This document shows, piece by piece, positions 57,235 through 64,000 of a DNA stretch of 64,000 bases. The position numbers and the translations under genes were made by a program. How positions within the stretch are numbered: the stretch's first letter is position 1; each line of letters opens with the position of its first letter. The stretch comes from Dactylorhiza incarnata (Eukaryota > Streptophyta > Magnoliopsida > Asparagales > Orchidaceae): contig JAWHQI010000028.1 of NCBI GenBank assembly GCA_033032865.1, forward strand, positions 9,009,001 to 9,073,000, given 5' to 3'. The notes beneath the pieces were generated by a model. The model saw only the letters and a program-made list of their open reading frames with translations. It had not been told where the DNA came from and searched no databases.

Positions 57235-58960
57235 AACCTTTAAGATTTTGAATAAGTCGTGCTGGGATGACAATAACCCCAGTAGTTATCTTCCTTTTCT
57301 GCATTTCTATTTTTATCTAATCATGTTTAGTTAGTAGTATTTTCTTTTCAATTTTCTTTTGTCTTTTGTTTTTGCGGAGCTGACCCTTGCAGGTATCTTA
57401 TTCTGGATGGCGGACGCTGCAGCTTAGTCCAGGTTTACACGCCAATCTTCTGGTGTGCTCATTTCTGAGCACTGGGTACCCTCTTTCCCTAGCATTATTC
57501 TGAATTTCATAGCTACATTTTGCGCATATTGTTTAGTTTAAGTCTGGGGAGGAGTGTACCGAGTGTTCACTACACGTGTACACGTTTTTGCATATCAGAA
57601 GTGTTTTTTTTTATTATTGCATGCACCACATCACCCACTCGAGCGCGCACTCATCTGTTTGTTCGCCCTGTTGTGAATTTAATTCTTTTGCTTATTTGGA
57701 AAAGTCTAGATGATGGCTTAGGATTATGTAGCAGAGTAAAATGTTGACTCTAGTAGTGCTCCGGGTCGAGTGCTCAGTTGCATAGAAATTTGTGTAGATT
57801 AGACTTCTTTTTATACTTATGGTTTTATATTTTTTCTATTAGTGTAAATGTTGTTTACTCTACTCAAATGGTGAATCCGGTGTGAATCAAATGGTAGCAT
57901 AGGGATGTGTGTAAACGATCGCTAGATTCGTATTGCTTGAGTCGGGAGAAAGGAGAATCTTTCTCGGTGGCTAGAACTTGCCCCAAGCGATTCTTGAAGC
58001 ATGGGTATACGGTTAGTCAATTGTGTGAATGTGATATAGGCCATCATTTTGGCCCGGTTGAGCCTTTGCACCTATCCCTACCGCTATATCCTCGCTAGCC
58101 CAATTGTGCCTACCCGTTCTTTGATTCAGCCCCACTTTCATTTCACCAAAGCCTAAATGCCAATCCTAGTCGCACACCCAAATATGAGCTGTAGCTGTTT
58201 ATTACTTTCATCAGTTGGGTTGTTGATGTGATATTATATTTGTGAAGATGTGGATGTGTCCTATTGTTTATTTGCTGAATATGATAAGAAAAGAAAAAAA
58301 AATGAAATGTGAAAAAGAAGTTAAAAAGAAAGGAAAGAGAAGGAGTGTTTAATTGAAAATCTTTATGTTTAGATTTCTGTTTGGGAGTAGGCGGTGCACG
58401 CACCCATGTTGTTAAGTTCAAGTCTGGGGGTGTTGTGTACCCGCGTGTTTGTGTGGCGAATGAGGAGAGTTTCCTGCATTAGCTCATTTGGGTTTAGTGC
58501 TTGAGCCGTCGTTTTTATCTTTGTTTATCCTCACCTAAACCCAAGCCCCATTTAAAACCTAAAGTCCTATTGATTCACACATTTGAGTCAACCCAGTGCC
58601 GTGGAGAGAATGTGACCGGGCAAGCTTATGGTCACCGACACTGATGGATTTCAGTGAAGTTTGTCCCGTATCCCGATCTTGGTCAATGCTCGTCTCAGCG
58701 TTTAGTTTACTTTCTCCGTATGCATGACCGGATGATTCACCGTTGTTCACCATTTTGAGTAGTTGTAATATGCTTTTACTCTTTTAGAAATTTATAAACT
58801 GTTTGTATAATCAGTAGTCTTTTCTACTAATTCTCTTATGCACGTGAGCATGCGACTTCGCATGGTACTTTGTAGTGTAATCTTAAGCCATCTACTTTTC
58901 TTTCCCCGTTCGCGCAGAATTTGTTTGCTCGGGACGCGCAAACAGTTAAGTCTGGGGGTG
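57235..58960 (+). other. 3' internal non-coding region of G
   Basis: No convincing gene. The word AAGTCTGGGG(G/A) occurs three times, at 57541-57550, 58420-58430 and 58949-58958; the last is the polypurine tract that abuts the 3' LTR. An A-rich/poly-purine stretch lies at 58283-58345. Confidence 0.7.
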
Positions 58961-60665
58961 TGATGAGTCCAGATCATATACACTTTTATGGACTCATCTG
59001 GGCCATTTAGTTAGTCATTTCACTGCACTTTAGCCCTGTTATTGTTTATATTTGATATTCCATGCTAGGTGCACCTTTAGGCCCATTTTGGTGTGTTTTC
59101 ATGTTTATCTTCATTAGTAGTTTTCATGCACTGTTAGGTGCCACTTTCAGTAGCTGGATTCGTGGTTGTACGCTGGAATAGGAGTCGTGCAAGTGTTCCC
59201 GGTGCAATTCTGCACAGGAACACTGCGCACGATCACTGGTTCTATTGCGCACGACCACTGGTCGTGCGCCACTGATCGTGTGCACTTAGCCCTTTTTATG
59301 AGTTCTGTTTGGTGTAGTGCGCACGACCACCAACGCTAGTGCGCACGACCACCGGTCGTGCGCCACTGTTCGTGCGCACTCATCATTAAATTTCTGAGTT
59401 CTGTTTGGTCTAATGCGCACGACCACCGACGATAGTGCGCACGACCACCGGTCGTGCGCCACTGGTCGTGCGAACATGTTATTTTATAATTTCTGTCTTT
59501 GCAGGTTCCGTCCAGGCAGAGCGCACGATCACCGAATGCTAGTGCGCACGACCACTGGTCGTGCGCCAATGACCGTGCGCACTGTTTAATTCCAGCGCCT
59601 ATAAATTCCCTGCTCGCGATTTTAGGTCGGACGCTCGCCCGACTCCGCCGTTTTCTGCTCCCGTTCGCCCAGTTTCGCCCCTCCATCGCCGCCCACCTTA
59701 GGGAGGATCTCCGGGCAAGCTTTCAACGCCAAATCTTTGCCGGAGTTTCCTCTCGGCCTCCTCCTTCATCCACGAGCTCCAAAGGAAGACCTAGCCGCCA
59801 TTACCGTCAAGCAAGAGGAAGTTTGCAACCTCCACCGGATCGTGACACGAAGAAGACGGGTCCATTGGAGAGTCGTGACAGCTCTCTCTACCCCGGACGT
59901 AGTTGTGGACCGAGCTTGGACGCGGATTGACAACCCGGCGATTCCAACCGTGAATCTTCAACGAGCCTTCGGATTCGGTCGATTTCTTGCCTTGTTCTCC
60001 TTTTATTGATTGTTGTAATAGCTAGATCTTGTGTATTTTGATGAAGAGCACTTAAACTTGTCTCTATATTTATATATTTCATTTTTATGGAATACTTTTG
60101 TGGTTTATGTGTGTATGAGGAGCGCCACCATCCATTTTCCATCCCACCACCGTGTCCGGTGCCGCACTAGCAATTGCTAGTGGCGTGCTAGTCGAAGAGG
60201 TGCTTACGACCCTCATTCCGTTAGCCTACTCGCCCATCCGCCTACCGAAGCGTGGCATCGCGGCCCGTGTACTCCATCCCGCCTAACGAAGCAGCGCGCT
60301 CAAGGCCTGCATAGTTCGATCCGCTTGCCTACTCGTCCATCCGCCCTTACGAAGTAGCGCGTTCAAGGCCTACGTAGTCTTCCATCCCGCCGAGCGAAGC
60401 TTTGCATAGCGGCATTGCATAGGAGTAGTTGATAGCTTTTATTTTATTTTCCAAAAGCCAACCCAACTCCCCCGCATCCCATCCGATTTTAGGACTTCAA
60501 TCTCAAGTCCTTCCTCGAAACCTAACTCCACCTTACTGTGTTCCTTGAGAGATTCGATACTCGGGGATTACTCCTCGTTTTATATTACTTGAACGATCGG
60601 TACACTGCCGTTTCGTGTCGCAGTCGAGCTACCGCCTATAGCGGTGTGTGAGATTTGCGCCATCA
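58961..60665 (+). repeat. 3' LTR of G (1705 bp)
   Basis: Same length and sequence as 54112-55816 except for about three substitutions (near 60088, 60193 and 60197). Followed by the CAACA target duplication and the resumed leader of copia B. Confidence 0.95.
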
Positions 60666-60670
60666 CAACA

Positions 60671-61587
60671 CCACGAGTCCGCTTTGGCGTTCCTCTCATA
60701 ATGCGGTTATTTAGGTAGGCAACGCTTGCCAATTGCATCCTCATGCAATTCTTGTATGGCTGGTGAATAACTCCTTATTCGCATCCATCATATGGAGCAT
60801 GCCAACCCTATGCCTCTAGGCACTCAACCTTTGAGGTCACCTAGTTAAGTTAGACCCGATGTCGACAGTGGGATATCACAATTATCCGCTTGCACCCTTA
60901 CCAAGATAGATTAATGCACCTTGCTTTGGCAAGCCCACACTTCATCGATCGAGGCAGGAAGAGTGTCATCCATCGGAAGGCATCCGAACACTTAATATTT
61001 GATGAAGGGATTTTAATTTTAATAATAGGTTAACACTTAACCATGATCAACATTTGATCAAAGTGCACATCCACAGAAAAACAAGCTTTCTTAAATCCAC
61101 ATGCATCCCTTATGTGCACAACATAAGACTATCAACCTTTGATAGACGAAAGGGCTAAATCTGGACATTTAGAACTCTTCCAAATCTTCAGATTTACATG
61201 CATTGGACAAAGGCAAAGACAACTCGACTTAAAGCAGTAGACAAGCTCGTCTCTCATTGTTGGATTCAAAATCCAAAACAACACAATGGTTCATTAACCA
61301 CTTGAGGGACGGTTACTGCTAAGGAGACAACAATTTCTAACAATTAGAAATGACCACGAAATCCCAGACGTTCCTGGCGGGGTTCCAAGGGGCCGCGCCC
61401 CTGGCGGGGTCTTAGGGGCAGAGCCCCTAACGGGGTCCAAGGGGCAGCGCCCCTGACGGTGGTCCCGCTGATATTCCAAGAAGAAATCTTGACATTTAGA
61501 ACGCTTCCAAATACCTAGATTTGCACGTACTGGAATAACCAAACTTCTGAAACAAAATTCATGACCAGAACCTCCCTCTGATACCAC
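60671..61587 (-). other. leader of copia B, PBS-proximal part
   Basis: Untranslated leader collinear with copy A (4830-5649). It contains the triple hairpin array (61388-61454: three AGGGGC...GCCCCT stems) and the PBS (61575-61586, TGGTATCAGAGG on minus, one base from the canonical initiator-Met site). No gene. Confidence 0.85.
61388..61454. repeat. triple GC-rich hairpin array in the leader of copia B
   Basis: Same three inverted repeats and spacing as in copy A, at 61388-61402, 61413-61429 and 61440-61454. Conservation between two diverged copies whose surrounding leader has changed more supports a selected RNA role. Confidence 0.8.
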
Positions 61588-62584
61588 TGTTGGGTTTTTC
61601 TAGAACCATACATCAAATGTAGGCGCAGCGGAAATGAAGAGAAATAACCCCAAAAGACTTTGGATCGGCCATGAATGTTGAATCAAGAAGTTAATCAAAA
61701 TGCTAGGTATGAAATTACCTTTGCGGGATTGGATCAAATCCAACCTAGATGCTCCACGAGTTGATTCCTGTCGTCAGCTATGCGAGTCCTCACGTAGAAT
61801 AATATCTACGTCTCTACAGTGATCCACACGAGCCGGGAGAAGAATGACTGCACCTTGAACTTCCACGAACTGCTAGGTTCGCTCCAGGAAGAACACACAC
61901 GGCGACGATCGCCGGAGAGGAGGTCGGCGGACGCGATTCAGAGACGGCGGAACACTTCCGTCGACTAGGGTTCGTGAGGCGAGAACGGAACTCCTTCCGT
62001 CGGCTTCTTCTTTTCGTTAGTTATGAGAACCCTAAAAACGAAGTCCTATTTATACCCAAAGGATAAACAGCTTCTAGAAGAATCGCTATCCGCAGACCAC
62101 ACATCAGAATAAGGGCTTATGTTACAATTCGTCGGAATTCCACGGAAGATCATTCGTCGAGATTTCACGGGACAATCCGACGAATCCGACGAATCAGATC
62201 AGATGGCAACATTTGCCGAGAAAATGATCTCTGTAACAATTCGTCGAGTCTTCACGGGACAACCCGACGAATCCCGACGAATCCAGACAGACGACAACAT
62301 TTTGTCGAATGAAGGGTTTCTGTAATAATTCGTCGAGTGTTCACGGGACAATCCGACGAATCCCGACGAATCCGACGAATTCTATCCGTGTAAACCCGAC
62401 GAATTCAGACAGCAACAACCTGCTGGATTTCCCCATTCTATATATGGTGATTGGTAACATTTACCAACACAGTCAATCTACCAACTTCTCCACATGCTCT
62501 TATGTGCGTACCTGCAGGCTCATATCGCGTTGGCAGTGAGATTACATGTTTGACCACTTCTAGATCACAACGGCAACTCCAACA
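61588..62584 (-). repeat. 5' LTR of copia B (997 bp)
   Basis: Matches 48000-48995. TATA complement 62045-62055; upstream array of ATTCGTCG/CGACGAAT words at 62122-62408. Promoter of the element, reading leftward. Confidence 0.95.
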
Positions 62585-62696
62585 TCATCATGTTTATCAT
62601 ATACTATAGTGGCACTATCATCTTGCTTATCATATACTATAAACACTATTGTTGATTTCTTGGTAAGAAGATTTGTTATTATCAAAAGGGGGGGAT

Positions 62697-63108
62697 TGTT
62701 GGACATGTGTGTCACATCCCTTTATTTGAGAATAACAAATCCCAAATTGTATTTGATCTTGTATTTTGTGTGTTTAGAGTATGCTGGAACTATAGGTGCA
62801 ATACTCCTTAGGTATAAAACAGATTGGAGATGATTCTCTGGAAAGATAGCTAACGCTCGCGTTAGTAGTTAACGCCCAGCGTTATCAACCGCTGAGAAGA
62901 AAACCGCTGAGAAGGAATGCCGTCGAGAACAAAGCCGTCGAGTTGCGTTCGACGAAAGAGAGCTAACGCTCGCGGTACCTGTTAACGCCCCGCATTAACA
63001 AGAGGAGGAATGTCGTCGAGTTGAGGTCGATGAATCTGCGTTCGACGAACTTGGAGTTCCGTTCGACGAATTTGCCTGCGTTCGACGAAAATTTCGTTCG
63101 ACGAATTT
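62697..63108 (+). repeat. truncated 3' LTR of H
   Basis: Starts TGTTGGACATG directly after the polypurine tract. It contains TAACGCTCGCGTTA-like palindromes (62851-62900), and from about 62970 it is closely similar to 41026-41160 of the 5' LTR (AACAAGAGGAGGAATGTCGT, TTCGACGAA words). The first 270 bp have no match in the 5' LTR. Cut at 63108 by a junction with gypsy I. Confidence 0.72.
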
Positions 63109-64000
63109 CCCATGCCTAAAGAGGTAACCATCCTTGATAACGAACGCAGTAATAGTGGTGGGGGAACTATCCTGGGCAGAAAGATAAGAATCCTGAAAAT
63201 CCGGGCATGTAGCATACTCATCTTTGATTCGCTCGAATCCGACAACGTTAACCTCCATAGTGGTGACTAAAAAGGCTAGGCGACTAAGAGCGTCCGCAAC
63301 CCGATTGTCCGCTCCCTTAAGATGTTTGAGATTAAACGTGTAACCCTGTAGGAAGGATACCCACTTGGCGTGACGTGGGCTGATTTTATGTTGGCCATTG
63401 ATAAATCGTAAAGCTTCATGATCGGAGAGGATCATGAACTCCTTAGAGAGGAGATAATGCCGCCAGTGGTGCAAGCATCTAATGACCGCATAAAATTCCC
63501 TATCATAGTTGGAATAATTCAATTTAGCGCCCGCCAGCTTTTCACTAAAGAAACTCACAGGGTGCCCTTCCTGACTCAAGACACCTCCTATTCCCACGCC
63601 CGAAGCGTCACAAGTAAGCTCAAAGACTTTCGAGAAGTTAGGTAGACGTAAGACGGGTGCATCAGTCATAAGCTTTTTGATGCGTTGGAAAGCGAAGGTG
63701 GCGGACTTCGTCCAAGTAAACTCACCCTTTTCATGCAGTCACTAATGGGGGCCATGATACTGCTAAAGTCTTTGATGAAACGACGATAGAAAGTTGCCAA
63801 CCCATGGAAGCTCCTCACCTCACGTATCGTGGTCGGCACGGGCCAGTCCTTAATCACCTTAACCTTGCTAGGGTCGACTCTAATGCCCTCCGTTCCAATG
63901 ATATAACCTAAAAACTCTACCTCTGTAACATGGAACGTGCATTTCTTGAGGTTCAGAAATAAAATTTCCTTCCGTAGGGTGGAAAGAACCACTCTCATGT
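63109..64000 (-). pseudogene. Ty3/gypsy pol fragment I (RT end and RNase H)
   Basis: Minus strand, upstream part outside the window: RT thumb region ([26 protein letters not shown]), then a one-base deletion in an A/G run near 63740, then RNase H (VLSQEGHPVSFFSEKL, YSNYDREFYAV, LSDHEALRF, NRVADALSR) and the linker to integrase, which stops abruptly at LFRHGK (63109). The wording is chromovirus-like. The integrase that should follow is absent, replaced by the LTR of H, so a deletion or rearrangement joined the two. Confidence 0.88.

Larger units (their letters stand above)
54112..60665 (+). mobile_element. young non-autonomous LTR retrotransposon G
   Basis: LTRs 54112-55816 and 58961-60665, each exactly 1705 bp and differing at only about three positions by eye. 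Perfect target duplication CAACA at 54107-54111 and 60666-60670. PBS (55823-55840) and PPT (58951-58960) are intact. The 3.1-kb internal region has one credible frame (56035-57234) with two zinc knuckles and no capsid, protease, RT, RNase H or integrase. It must be mobilised in trans, most likely by an Athila/Tat-type element with the same primer site. Every cis element needed is present and the insertion is very recent. Confidence 0.95.
48000..62584 (-). mobile_element. Ty1/copia retrotransposon B, nearly intact, interrupted by G
   Basis: LTRs 48000-48995 (996 bp, 3') and 61588-62584 (997 bp, 5'), both TGTTGG...CCAACA. Perfect target duplication TCATC at 47995-47999 and 62585-62589. PBS at 61575-61586, leader hairpins at 61388-61454, gag-pol at 49973-53928, 3' UTR 48996-49972. 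G is inserted in the leader just upstream of gag. Without G the element is about 8.0 kb. LTRs differ at roughly 15 positions by eye. It is the same family as copy A. Confidence 0.96.
40722..63108 (+). mobile_element. SIRE/Maximus-like copia derivative H (gag remnant, no pol)
   Basis: 5' LTR 40722-42285, PBS, gag-derived frames to 43923, about 4 kb of AT-rich non-coding DNA (43924-47994), insertion of copia B, then 62590-62696 with the polypurine tract and a truncated 3' LTR from 62697. The 3' internal end has the SIRE-like double signature AAAAGGGGGAGA (about 47850) and TCAAAAGGGGGGGATTG (about 62682). No protease, integrase, RT or RNase H was found anywhere in H, so it is non-autonomous. The 3' LTR is cut at about 63108, where a gypsy pol fragment begins. 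Confidence 0.78.

Overview
The window looks like repeat-dense nuclear DNA of a flowering plant. Almost all of it is LTR retrotransposons of plant type: Ty1/copia elements primed by initiator-Met tRNA, a Ty3/gypsy chromovirus with a chromodomain, Tat-lineage gypsy elements with a second RNase H, and non-autonomous elements with an Athila/Tat-type primer site. The species cannot be named from the sequence. The only host-type gene is an F-box/FBA gene on the minus strand near 13.7-14.9 kb. It has one in-frame stop, and a shorter decayed relative lies at 16.1-16.4 kb. I saw no rRNA, tRNA gene or CRISPR array.

Layout. 1-6726: degenerate copia element A (minus), inserted into the RT gene of a Reina-like chromovirus C (plus, 6727-9446), which itself sits in a Tat-like remnant D (minus, 9447 to about 11161). 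11162-16626: intergenic DNA with two MITE copies in opposite orientation, a poly-G tract and the F-box loci. 16627-21403 and 40428-40721: element E, an unclassified decayed transposon whose first 1.77 kb is tandemly duplicated. 21404-40422: Tat-lineage element F (minus), inserted in E with a CCAAT target duplication. F carries an antisense intron-containing gene, two minisatellites, a solo LTR (J, 27749-29293) and a nested non-coding element K (35160-40000) inside its right LTR. 40722-63108: H, a SIRE/Maximus-like copia derivative with a gag remnant and no pol. Nested in H is copia element B (48000-62584), and nested in B is G (54112-60665), a very young non-autonomous LTR element. 63109-64000: fragment of another gypsy pol (I).

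The elements are not a pathway but a stratigraphy. Target-site duplications (TCATC for B, CAACA for G, CCAAT for F, AGGTA for J, ATACG/ATATG for K) fix the order of insertion. LTR divergence agrees: G has about 3 differences in 1705 bp and its host B has roughly 15 in 1 kb, both counted by eye.

The two observations most worth following are these. (1) G encodes only one unfamiliar 399-residue protein with two zinc knuckles, has identical-length LTRs and retains PBS, PPT and TSD. (2) At least six unrelated LTR families here place a family-specific array of short CpG-rich inverted repeats just upstream of the LTR TATA box.
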